The notes below the pieces were generated by a model. The model saw only the letters and a program-made list of their open reading frames with translations, did no database searches and was not told the DNA's origin. From assembly GCA_002384815.1 (NCBI GenBank), contig DGBN01000023.1:1-6657 (forward strand): a stretch of 6,657 nucleotides of DNA, written 5' to 3'. This DNA is from Oxalobacteraceae bacterium UBA4003. GTDB lineage: Bacteria > Pseudomonadota > Gammaproteobacteria > Burkholderiales > Burkholderiaceae_D. Positions 1 through 6,461 of the stretch are shown piece by piece. Made by a program: the position numbers and the translations under genes. The stretch's first letter is position 1, and each line of letters opens with the position of its first letter.

Positions 1-923
1 ATATTCGTTTTACCTTGCTGCAGCCAGTCGATCACGGTTTGCGCACCCGCCCTGGCTTCCGCCTCCATGTTTTGTGCCGCATGCAACTGCAAACCTGTTG
101 GAGTGGCAATCGGCAATGCATCGCTGCCTCTCTCGTCTACCAGCATTTCCGGCCAGGCAGCGGCATACGTACTATTAATAAAGTGCGCATGCCAATCCAG
201 CGTCACCACGGTCAAGGCCTGTCGTGCACTATATGCGTCAAGAAAAGCCTGCTCCATTGCATCCGGTTCGACCGGGCTGATCCAGAACAGCGGTTGCCGT
301 ATGTGCTCCACCTGCTGCACCAGACGCATCATCTGCGCATAACGCATGACGCTCGCATCGCTGGCGTCGAGCTGGCTTTTCCAGATCGTCCACACCAGTT
401 GCGTTTCATCCGACAACAGATTACGTGCGACCGGCGACAATTGTTCCAGCGCTGCCTGCCAGCGCGCATGGCCGGCATCCGGCGACGTCTTCAGCGAAGG
501 CAGCATGGCCTGCGTCAACTCATCGGACAATGCGAGCAGAATTTCCGCCAGCGGCAGCAAATCGGTATTGCGCCGCGCGCTGAACAGTTTTTTCAGCCAT
601 GCATGCTGGCGCAAGTCCGCATACAGCGACATGAGGCGCTCGCTTGCCGCCGTCGCCGTCGCACCGTCTGGCGGCAACTGGCGTATATATTCAGACAGCG
701 AGGTAATCGTCGGTGGAATGAAGGCACCCTCTATCTGGCGCGCCAATGCATTTTTCAACAACTGTATGTGCGCGAAGGTTGACACCAGCACGCGCAGCGC
801 GGAAAGATCGCTGATCGCTGCACCCTTATTCCGTCCATGCGCCTCGCTTTGCAATAATGCGCGCGCAGCATCGTCCCAAAAGACAGCGGAGGGTGGAATC
901 AGTATGGTAGCGCTATGCGGCAT
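1..923 (-). CDS. AddB-like PD-(D/E)XK-family DNA repair nuclease, N-terminal part (runs off left edge)
   Basis: The minus strand is open from an ATG at 923 to the window edge: 307 codons without a stop. An in-frame TGA lies just upstream, about 40 bases before the ATG, and no other ATG comes between, so this start is well fixed. A weak GAGA precedes it. The protein begins MPHSATILIPPSAVFWDDAA and continues as a soluble, Leu/Ala-rich helical sequence. Near residue 283 it has LHAAQNMEAEARAGAQTVID, the segment that in AddB/RexB-type and 'probable DNA repair' proteins precedes the helicase-like core. No Walker A GxxGKT is visible in this part. The nuclease domain of such proteins is C-terminal and would lie outside the window. 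Family members normally work with an AddA/UvrD-like helicase-nuclease in double-strand-break processing; whether that partner follows to the left cannot be seen. It is divergent from trxA. The coding call is firm; the family call is by recalled resemblance. Confidence 0.78.
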   Translation of the reverse strand, partial: MPHSATILIPPSAVFWDDAARALLQSEAHGRNKGAAISDLSALRVLVSTFAHIQLLKNALARQIEGAFIPPTITSLSEYIRQLPPDGATATAASERLMSLYADLRQHAWLKKLFSARRNTDLLPLAEILLALSDELTQAMLPSLKTSPDAGHARWQAALEQLSPVARNLLSDETQLVWTIWKSQLDASDASVMRYAQMMRLVQQVEHIRQPLFWISPVEPDAMEQAFLDAYSARQALTVVTLDWHAHFINSTYAAAWPEMLVDERGSDALPIATPTGLQLHAAQNMEAEARAGAQTVIDWLQQGKTN

Positions 924-1021
924 CGGGTCTCGATGTGAAATGTGGGAAGCAAAGAAAAACAGTCATGGCAGGCAGAGTAATGGGCATTTTATGCGAGGCG
1001 GAGCAAAATTTAATGGGCAAT

Positions 1022-1050
1022 GCCACACTTTTTATAAAATAGGTTATGAT
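1022..1050 (+). promoter_or_regulatory. Candidate sigma70 promoter for trxA
   Basis: A TATGAT -10-like hexamer at 1045-1050 lies in a clearly AT-rich stretch of the divergent intergenic region, 17 bases after a poor -35 (GCCACA, 1022-1027, three matches). An alternative -10 is TAAAAT at 1035-1040. Either would give trxA a leader of roughly 160 to 175 bases. This rests on motif matching alone. Confidence 0.35.
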
Positions 1051-1199
1051 TTGTCCAGACCCCGCCTGATTACCTCTTGCCGCACCTTCAAAACTTGAAT
1101 TAAATCGCAACGTCTCCATCTTCGTTTCAGTACCCGGAGGCGCTGCAGGAAAACACCGACAAGAACGGTTGTCACCAAGGCGCTGATTTATTCTTTTCT

Positions 1200-1212
1200 C
1201 CTCAAACCGAGG
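1200..1212 (+). promoter_or_regulatory. trxA Shine-Dalgarno within a small hairpin
   Basis: GAGG at 1209-1212 sits five bases before the trxA ATG at 1218 and fixes that start. The complementary CCTC at 1200-1203 precedes it with a five-base loop, so the ribosome binding site could be partly masked by a 4-bp hairpin. The SD is clear; the masking is inference and the stem is short. Confidence 0.6.
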
Positions 1213-1217
1213 CATAC

Positions 1218-1544
1218 ATGAGCGAAAACATCACACATATTACCGACGCGTCTTTTGATACAGACGTATTGAAATCCGACACACCTGTTCTGGTCGACTT
1301 CTGGGCAGAGTGGTGCGGTCCGTGCAAAATGATTGCACCTATCCTGGAAGACGTCGCCAAGGAATACGCAGGCAAGATTCGCATCGCCAAAATGGACGTG
1401 GATGCCAACCAGGCAGTGCCGGCCAAATTCGGCATCCGCGGCATCCCGACCTTGATTCTGTTCAAGAATGGTGAACCTGCAGCGCAAAAAGTCGGTGCAT
1501 TGGCAAAAGGTCAATTGACCGCTTTCATCGACAGCAACATCTGA
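1218..1544 (+). CDS. trxA: Thioredoxin 1
   Basis: A 108-residue cytosolic thioredoxin, one residue shorter than the E. coli protein. It reduces disulfides in enzymes such as ribonucleotide reductase and is itself recharged by NADPH through thioredoxin reductase. The active-site WCGPCK is at residues 32-37 with redox cysteines C33 and C36. The buried proton-relay Asp is D27 (VDFWA) and the cis-proline is P77 (GIPTL). The family's C-terminal KVGALAKGQL is present. There is no signal peptide, which argues against a periplasmic Dsb-type protein. The start is set by GAGG five bases upstream. It is divergent from the AddB-like gene and is followed after 116 bases by rho, the same gene neighbour as in E. 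coli. All key residues are present. Confidence 0.98.
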   Translation: MSENITHITDASFDTDVLKSDTPVLVDFWAEWCGPCKMIAPILEDVAKEYAGKIRIAKMDVDANQAVPAKFGIRGIPTLILFKNGEPAAQKVGALAKGQLTAFIDSNI

Positions 1545-1559
1545 TATAAATAAAAGATT

Positions 1560-1583
1560 GCAGCGATGCGCCCGCATCGCTGC
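1560..1583 (+). terminator. Strong hairpin between trxA and rho without a U-tract
   Basis: A perfect 11-bp inverted repeat (GCAGCGATGCG, 1560-1570, with CGCATCGCTGC, 1573-1583) follows the trxA stop by 15 bases. Only two bases separate the arms, so the tip pair probably opens to a four-base loop. The next bases are CTTATTG, not a T-run. It may be a 3' end stabiliser or a partial terminator that lets some transcription read into rho. As a hairpin it is certain; as a terminator it is weak. Confidence 0.5.
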
Positions 1584-1660
1584 CTTATTGAATAAGCTAA
1601 CACCACCACGCAGTTCCCTCCCCCACCTTTTTATATCCCATCCCGGGAAACTCAAAAACT

Positions 1661-2926
<1,266 letters not shown>

Positions 2927-2953
2927 TTCAAGCGCGACATCCTGTTTGAAGGT

Positions 2954-2974
2954 TTTCAGCCGACCAGGCTGAAA
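2954..2974 (+). repeat. 8-bp inverted repeat after rho
   Basis: TTTCAGCC (2954-2961) and GGCTGAAA (2967-2974) form a perfect 8-bp hairpin with a GACCA loop, 27 bases after the rho stop and immediately before the main terminator. No T-run follows on either strand, so it probably protects the 3' end or helps folding rather than terminating alone. Confidence 0.5.
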
Positions 2975-2976
2975 TC

Positions 2977-3026
2977 AAAAAGCCCGTTTTCCTTGCATGC
3001 TCTGCAAATGAAAACGGGCTTTTTTT
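2977..3026. terminator. Bidirectional intrinsic terminator, rho / UPF0126-type gene
   Basis: A perfect 15-bp stem pairs 2977-2991 (AAAAAGCCCGTTTTC) with 3010-3024, and a run of seven T at 3020-3026 follows on the plus strand. The mirror A-run serves as the U-tract for the minus strand. The 18-base loop itself holds a 5-bp inner stem (TTGCA 2993-2997 with TGCAA 3003-3007). It lies between two convergent genes, 50 bases after the rho stop and 30 bases from the stop of the minus-strand gene, so it fits termination of both. Confidence 0.93.
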
Positions 3027-3056
3027 ATTGCCATGCTCTTTTCAGGCCTGCCTCGC

Positions 3057-3689
3057 TCAACCTGGCAATTTCCAATTCAGCCTCAAAGCCAGCAAACGCA
3101 GCGCCGGTATCACCGCGATACTCACACCCAAGGTCAGCATTTCCGGCACATCCAACATAGTCAGAATCAGGTAAATCCAGCAACCTATGAATGAGCAGGT
3201 TGCATACAATTGGCCGCCCCGAAATACCATCGGGACTTCATTACACAAAATATCGCGCAAGACGCCGCCGAAAATTCCTGTAATAACACCCATCATCGCG
3301 CAAACAAAGATAGGCATGTCCATTTCCAGCGCAAACGTAGTGCCAAGAATGCTAAAAAAACCCAGGCCGAATGCGTCGGCAATAACGATCGCTTTTTCAG
3401 CAACGGCAGAGCGTAAATGCGGAACCAGGGGCACCGCCACCAATGCCAGAATGAACACCATCAAGGCGTATTCCTGATTCTCAACCCAATACAGTGGCCG
3501 TCGGTCCAGCAACAAATCGCGCAGAGTCCCGCCACCAAAGGCCGTGACGAATGCCACAACAATGACGCCGATCAGATCCATTTTCTTGCTGCGCGCTTCT
3601 ATAAAGCCCGAACAGGCAAACGAAATAAGCCCGCATACTTCCAGCACTTTCAGCAACGTACTCATGCCGCTCTGCAAATCAATCACCAC
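3057..3689 (-). CDS. UPF0126/YadS-family (TRIC-like, 'glycine transporter' domain) inner-membrane protein
   Basis: A 210-residue, strongly hydrophobic protein with about seven membrane segments arranged as two similar halves. The first half contains GFIEARSKKMDLIG and FGGGTLRD (51-58). The second contains ADAFGLGFFSILGT and FGGVLRD (140-146). This duplicated GG-x-LRD layout is the signature of the UPF0126 family (E. coli YadS and YicG), which shares a fold with trimeric intracellular cation channels and carries the Pfam name glycine transporter. The true substrate is not settled by sequence. The start is chosen as GTG at 3687-3689 because AGGGGG (3695-3700) lies five bases upstream. A second GTG follows directly, and an ATG at 3663-3665 is possible but has no good SD. 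It is convergent with rho and divergent from rpmE2. Confidence 0.9.
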   Translation of the reverse strand: MVIDLQSGMSTLLKVLEVCGLISFACSGFIEARSKKMDLIGVIVVAFVTAFGGGTLRDLLLDRRPLYWVENQEYALMVFILALVAVPLVPHLRSAVAEKAIVIADAFGLGFFSILGTTFALEMDMPIFVCAMMGVITGIFGGVLRDILCNEVPMVFRGGQLYATCSFIGCWIYLILTMLDVPEMLTLGVSIAVIPALRLLALRLNWKLPG

Positions 3690-3747
3690 GTTCGCCCCCT
3701 TGTTGCTGCAATTACCACGACGATATCAGTAAACTTGCTGCAAACCC

Positions 3748-3776
3748 ATGATTTTATTGAATTTTCCATGTATAAT
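3748..3776 (+). promoter_or_regulatory. rpmE2 sigma70 promoter
   Basis: A perfect TATAAT at 3771-3776 follows ATGATT (3748-3753, three matches to TTGACA) with a 17-base spacer. Transcription would start near 3783, giving a leader of about 94 bases to the rpmE2 ATG. I saw no Zur-type palindrome over this promoter. The strong -10 suits a ribosomal protein gene. Confidence 0.7.
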
Positions 3777-3782
3777 TCCCGG

Positions 3783-3876
3783 CTCGTTCCAACCTCGGCA
3801 AGTGATAGGCAATCGGGTCAAGAAGCAGTGCGACCGACGAAGTGCCCATTGGCTACCAAACTACTTAAGGCAAATC
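3783..3876 (+). promoter_or_regulatory. rpmE2 5' leader with SD
   Basis: This is the presumed untranslated leader of about 94 bases between the inferred start site and the rpmE2 ATG. It holds TCGG near 3814 opposite CCGA near 3834 and a small TTGG-cta-CCAA hairpin (3849-3859) just ahead of the AAGG SD (3867-3870, six bases from the ATG). The leader is long enough for autoregulation by a ribosomal protein, but the pairings are short and I cannot match it to a known L31 leader class. Confidence 0.35.
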
Positions 3877-4143
3877 ATGAAAGCTGGCATTCACCCGGAT
3901 TACCGTGAAGTTTTGTTCCACGACGTTTCCAACGATTTCAAATTCATCACCCGTTCGACCGTTCAAACGCGTGAAAAAATTGAATTTGAAGGTACAGAAT
4001 ACCCACTGGTAAAAATCGAGGTTTCGTCGGAATCGCATCCGTTCTACACCGGCAAACATAAAATCGTTGATACCGCAGGTCGCGTGGATAAATTCCGCAA
4101 GAAGTTCGGTACCGTCGGTTCCAAAACGCAAGTGGCCGAATAA
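3877..4143 (+). CDS. rpmE2: 50S ribosomal protein L31, type B (cysteine-free)
   Basis: An 88-residue protein beginning MKAGIHPDYREVLFHDVSND with the type B pattern: IHPDYR at the N-terminus, SHPFYTGK at 53-60, and DKFRKKFG at 71-78. Type B proteins are longer than the roughly 70-residue zinc-binding type A, and this one has no cysteine at all, so it cannot carry the CxxC zinc ribbon. L31 bridges the ribosomal subunits at the central protuberance. An upstream in-frame ATG (3748) lies in the promoter and is not the start; the ATG at 3877 has AAGG six bases upstream and gives the full family length. In bacteria with both forms the type B copy is often induced by zinc starvation, but no such control site is visible here, so it may be the main L31. 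It is a monocistronic unit with its own terminator. Confidence 0.97.
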   Translation: MKAGIHPDYREVLFHDVSNDFKFITRSTVQTREKIEFEGTEYPLVKIEVSSESHPFYTGKHKIVDTAGRVDKFRKKFGTVGSKTQVAE

Positions 4144-4160
4144 TTCCGTCACCGCGCTTC

Positions 4161-4187
4161 AAAAAGGCAGCTACGGCTGCCTTTTTT
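4161..4187 (+). terminator. rpmE2 intrinsic terminator with UACG tetraloop
   Basis: A perfect 11-bp stem (AAAAAGGCAGC, 4161-4171, with 4176-4186) is closed by a C(TACG)G tetraloop of the very stable UNCG class and ends in six T (4182-4187). It lies 17 bases after the rpmE2 stop. Confidence 0.95.
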
Positions 4188-4214
4188 GTTAGCAAAGAAT
4201 TTTTCCGGCACAAT
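4186..4214 (+). promoter_or_regulatory. Candidate promoter of the glycosyltransferase gene
   Basis: TTGTTA (4186-4191, four matches) and CACAAT (4209-4214, four matches) are 17 bases apart. The -35 overlaps the last T residues of the rpmE2 terminator. A start near 4220 would leave a leader of about 30 bases. No other promoter-like pair fits the short gap, but the match is modest. Confidence 0.4.
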
Positions 4215-4248
4215 ACGCCGAACCCAATAAAAACAGTCATCGCCTTTC

Positions 4249-5985
4249 ATGAAGCCAGTCCGCCTCCCCGCCTCCGCTACGCATGCACTCCCGCGCTGGG
4301 CGTTGTTCGCACTGTGTCTGCTGTACATCCTGCCCGGCCTGATCGGACGCGATCCATGGAAACCTGACGATGCCGCCGGTTTCGGCATCATGTGGACCAT
4401 GGCACACGGCTCGCTGCTCGACTGGCTCGCACCGAACATCGTCGGCCTGGCGATACCGGACGAAGGGCCGCTGGCATTCTGGCTGGGCGCCATCTGCATC
4501 AAGTTGTTCGGCTGGCTGCTGGGCGATCCGATGGCTGCGCGCATCGCGCCCATCTGTTTTTTCCTGCTCGGTTCGACGTCGGTCTGGTACACCACCTACC
4601 TGCTCGGCCGCAGGCCGGAAGCACAACCGCTGAAACTCGCCTTCGGCGGCCAGCCCGAACCGCGCGATTTCGGTCGCACACTGGCCGATGGTGCGCTGCT
4701 GATTTACCTCGGTTGCCTGGGTCTGCTGGTGCATAGTCACGGCACTACCGCTGAAGCATTGCAGGTATCGCTGATCGCATTCTCGCTCTACACCGTTACC
4801 CGCCTGTTTGAATCGCACTCTCTGCGCAGCGCAATGGCATTCGGGCTGGTACTTGGCTTGCTGGCGCTGTCGCGCGGCTGGATTGTTCCGCTGGCATTGT
4901 GGTTGGGCGTGTTCGTGCTGGCATCTATGCGCGAACGTGCAATCCTGCTGCGCCTGATACTGGTTACATTGCCGCTGGCGGCCCTGGTGGCAGGTGCATG
5001 GATATTTGCCAGCCAGCAGGTTCAGCCTTTCGGCAATGCCCCCAGCGATGCATGGATGGCATGGAATTACCATCAGATAGGGTTGCCTTCGTGGCCCACC
5101 CTGCAATACTTTCTGAAGAACACGATCTGGTTTGCATGGCCGGCATGGCCGTTTGCGATTTGGGCAATCTACGCCTGGCGCCGTCAGCATGAAGCATTGC
5201 ATATCACCCTGCCGCTGACCTTTTTTGCCACGCTGCTGATACTCGCATTGCTGAATCCGCGTGGCGAAGAAGCAATTTTATTACCGCTACTGCCCATGCT
5301 GGCCATCCTCGCCGCATTCGGCTTGCCCACCATGAAACGCGGTGCCATCAATGCAGTAGACTGGTTCTCGGTCATGATGCTGAGTACCTGCGCCAGCTTC
5401 ATCTGGCTGGGCTGGATCGCCAAGCAAACCGGCTGGCCGGCACAGATCGCAAAAAATGCCTTCAAGATCGCCCCCGGCTTCAAACCGGAATTCAATCTGC
5501 TCACTTTTATCATTGCTGCCGCTGCAACGGCTGGATGGGTCTGGATTGTGCACTGGCGCATATCGCGCCGCCCTTCCGTGCTGTGGCGCGCCGTGGTGCT
5601 GTCGTCCGGTGGAATTATTCTATGCTGGTTGCTGCTCATGACCTTGTGGCTGCCATGGGGAAATTACATCAAGAGTTATGCCGGCGTTGCGCAACAAGTT
5701 AACGCTGCATTGCCAAAAGTGAAACGCTGTGTCGCCAGCAATGTCGGCGCCTCGCAACGCGCCTCGTTCGCCTATTTCGGAAGCGTCCAGTTCGCCCGCT
5801 TCGGCGACAAGAATTGCGATTATCTGCTACTGCAAGATCATCACCGCGGCGACGATGCAGCACCAAGCATCACGCGCGACAAATTGCAATGGAAGCTGAT
5901 CTGGCACGGCCGGCGCCCCGCCGAGCGCGACGAACGCTTCCGGCTTTATCGACGCATTTACACCACGCAGGCCGGACAGAAATAA
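4249..5985 (+). CDS. ArnT/PMT-type (GT39/GT83-like) membrane glycosyltransferase
   Basis: A 578-residue inner-membrane protein with roughly a dozen hydrophobic segments between residues 17 and 468, then a soluble tail of about 110 residues. The first periplasmic loop carries the family pattern: GRDPWKPD at 33-40 (acidic residues D35, D40 and D41 near the membrane end of TM1) and later IPDEGPLAFWLG at 69-80, the counterpart of the EKPPLHYWLG segment of ArnT. These enzymes take a sugar from a polyprenyl-phosphate donor and attach it to lipid A, glycans or proteins in the periplasm; the donor and acceptor here cannot be told from sequence. Internal LSRGW (207-211) and NPRGEE (336-341) are also typical. 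The ATG at 4249 is the only start, since a TAA lies in frame at 4228, yet no Shine-Dalgarno is seen. It stands alone, with no arn or polymyxin-resistance genes around it. Confidence 0.85.
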   Translation: MKPVRLPASATHALPRWALFALCLLYILPGLIGRDPWKPDDAAGFGIMWTMAHGSLLDWLAPNIVGLAIPDEGPLAFWLGAICIKLFGWLLGDPMAARIAPICFFLLGSTSVWYTTYLLGRRPEAQPLKLAFGGQPEPRDFGRTLADGALLIYLGCLGLLVHSHGTTAEALQVSLIAFSLYTVTRLFESHSLRSAMAFGLVLGLLALSRGWIVPLALWLGVFVLASMRERAILLRLILVTLPLAALVAGAWIFASQQVQPFGNAPSDAWMAWNYHQIGLPSWPTLQYFLKNTIWFAWPAWPFAIWAIYAWRRQHEALHITLPLTFFATLLILALLNPRGEEAILLPLLPMLAILAAFGLPTMKRGAINAVDWFSVMMLSTCASFIWLGWIAKQTGWPAQIAKNAFKIAPGFKPEFNLLTFIIAAAATAGWVWIVHWRISRRPSVLWRAVVLSSGGIILCWLLLMTLWLPWGNYIKSYAGVAQQVNAALPKVKRCVASNVGASQRASFAYFGSVQFARFGDKNCDYLLLQDHHRGDDAAPSITRDKLQWKLIWHGRRPAERDERFRLYRRIYTTQAGQK

Positions 5986-6088
5986 TCTGATACGCATCAT
6001 TGCCGCTTGGCGAATGATCAAGCGAGCTTTGCGGCGCACATCAACATCAAAACAGTCGGCAGCCTCCGATATTCCGGAACGATGCATC
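5986..6088. other. Short spacer after the glycosyltransferase gene
   Basis: No gene is supported here. It holds one imperfect hairpin, ATCATTGCC (5996-6004) with GGC-g-AATGAT (6009-6018), loop GCTT and one bulged G. It is not followed by a T-run, so an intrinsic terminator for the gene upstream is not clear, and Rho-dependent ending is possible. Confidence 0.4.
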
Positions 6089-6117
6089 TTGCTCAATTGC
6101 CGCAAATCGAGCATAAT
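6089..6117 (+). promoter_or_regulatory. tRNA-Leu promoter
   Basis: TTGCTC (6089-6094) and CATAAT (6112-6117) are exactly 17 bases apart. The expected start near 6124 lies about eight bases before the mature tRNA, a normal layout for an independently transcribed tRNA gene. Confidence 0.65.
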
Positions 6118-6131
6118 GCTCAGCTTGCGTT

Positions 6132-6216
6132 GCCGAGATGGCGGAATAGGTAGACGCACGGGACTCAAAATCCCGCGCCGCAAGGCGTGCCGGTTCGATT
6201 CCGGCTCTCGGCACCA
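6132..6216 (+). tRNA. tRNA-Leu(CAA)
   Basis: A complete 85-nt type II tRNA. The acceptor arms are GCCGAGA (6132-6138) and TCTCGGC (6206-6212), followed by discriminator A (6213) and an encoded CCA (6214-6216). The D arm is GCG/CGC (6141-6143, 6155-6157). The anticodon stem is CGGGA/TCCCG (6159-6163, 6171-6175) around the loop CTCAAAA, giving anticodon CAA (6166-6168), which reads UUG. The long variable arm is CGCC-GCAA-GGCG (6176-6187), and the T arm is GCCGG/CCGGC with loop TTCGATT (6189-6205). The long variable arm and A73 are leucine identity features. It is flanked by its own promoter and terminator. The 3' ends of tRNA-Leu genes are common integration sites, and the DNA beyond the terminator changes character. 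Confidence 0.98.
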
Positions 6217-6225
6217 TAATTGAAT

Positions 6226-6247
6226 ACGCACCTTCGGGTGCGTTTTT
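6226..6247 (+). terminator. tRNA-Leu intrinsic terminator with UUCG tetraloop
   Basis: ACGCACC (6226-6232) and GGTGCGT (6237-6243) pair perfectly around a C(TTCG)G tetraloop, followed by five T (6243-6247). It lies nine bases after the CCA end. Confidence 0.93.
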
Positions 6248-6262
6248 CATTTCATATCAAGA

Positions 6263-6281
6263 ACTTAAAGTACGGTTAAGT
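6263..6281. repeat. Dyad ACTTAA-N7-TTAAGT, copy 1
   Basis: ACTTAA (6263-6268) and TTAAGT (6276-6281) form an inverted repeat with a 7-base spacer. The same dyad with the same spacer length recurs at 6336-6354. This looks like a binding site for a dimeric protein; the protein is unknown. Confidence 0.6.
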
Positions 6282-6285
6282 ACTT
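6268..6285. repeat. Paired AGTAC motif, left cluster
   Basis: AAGTAC at 6268-6273 and again at 6278-6283 form a direct repeat with a period of 10 bp. It overlaps the first ACTTAA/TTAAGT dyad. A further single AGTAC lies at 6301-6305, and the same paired arrangement recurs at 6395-6412. Confidence 0.6.
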
Positions 6286-6312
6286 CACACACCCCTTCTC
6301 AGTACCCTTCCC

Positions 6313-6332
6313 GTTTGTCCTAAATTGTCCTG
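6313..6332 (+). repeat. Double TTGTCC box, copy 1
   Basis: TTTGTCC at 6314-6320 and ATTGTCC at 6324-6330 are separated by TAA, putting the two GTCC cores exactly 10 bp apart (6317 and 6327). The 20-bp unit is 16/20 identical to 6354-6373. Confidence 0.65.
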
Positions 6333-6335
6333 ACA

Positions 6336-6354
6336 ACTTAAATCAGAATTAAGT
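6336..6354. repeat. Dyad ACTTAA-N7-TTAAGT, copy 2
   Basis: ACTTAA (6336-6341) and TTAAGT (6349-6354) repeat the 6263-6281 dyad 73 bp to its right, about seven helical turns. It sits precisely between the two double TTGTCC boxes and touches the second. Confidence 0.6.
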
Positions 6355-6373
6355 TTTGTCCTAATTTGTCCCA
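6354..6373 (+). repeat. Double TTGTCC box, copy 2
   Basis: TTTGTCC at 6355-6361 and 6365-6371 with TAA between, GTCC cores at 6358 and 6368. The offset from copy 1 is 41 bp, close to four helical turns, so all four boxes face roughly the same side of the helix. Confidence 0.65.
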
Positions 6374-6394
6374 GAATAATCCATTGTATCAACT

Positions 6395-6412
6395 GAGTAC
6401 TAACAAGTACTC
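6395..6412. repeat. Paired AGTAC motif, right cluster (perfect dyad)
   Basis: GAGTACT (6395-6401) and AGTACTC (6406-6412) form a perfect inverted repeat with spacer AACA. The AGTAC cores are again 10 bp apart (6396 and 6406), as in the left cluster at 6268-6283. Confidence 0.6.
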
Positions 6413-6461
6413 TCTGAGCATTGCCAGCTACCTTTCCTGTTTGATACTCTGTATTCAGCAG

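Noticed and set aside
15..1098. Plus-strand frames of 255 and 250 codons in the left part
   Set aside because: They are shadows of the AddB-like gene on the minus strand: the composition is Arg/Gln/Cys-rich with no family resemblance, while the minus frame gives a sensible protein.
913..1215. Minus-strand 100-codon frame between the AddB-like gene and trxA
   Set aside because: It covers the promoter region, overlaps the start of the AddB-like gene in another frame and resembles no known protein.
3740..3800. Zur operator controlling rpmE2
   Set aside because: Type B L31 genes are often under zinc control, but no palindrome of the Zur type overlaps the promoter here.
3417..3908. Plus-strand 163-codon frame opposite the UPF0126-type gene
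   Set aside because: Antisense shadow that runs into the rpmE2 promoter; low-complexity His/Gln/Asn content.
4237..5202. Minus-strand 321-codon frame inside the glycosyltransferase gene
   Set aside because: Gln/Cys/Arg-rich antisense shadow of a Leu/Trp-rich membrane protein.
5996..6018. Intrinsic terminator after the glycosyltransferase gene
   Set aside because: The hairpin has a bulge and is followed by CAAGCG rather than a T-run.
6047..6250. Minus-strand frame of 67 codons over the tRNA, containing VPRAGIEPAR
   Set aside because: It is antisense to tRNA-Leu. This peptide is a well-known artefact of translating the complement of tRNA genes; the longer minus frame at 5827-6231 and the plus frame at 6014-6223 are of the same kind.
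6263..6412. CRISPR array
   Set aside because: The repeated units are only 5 to 20 bases, in different motif families, with no unique spacers of constant length.
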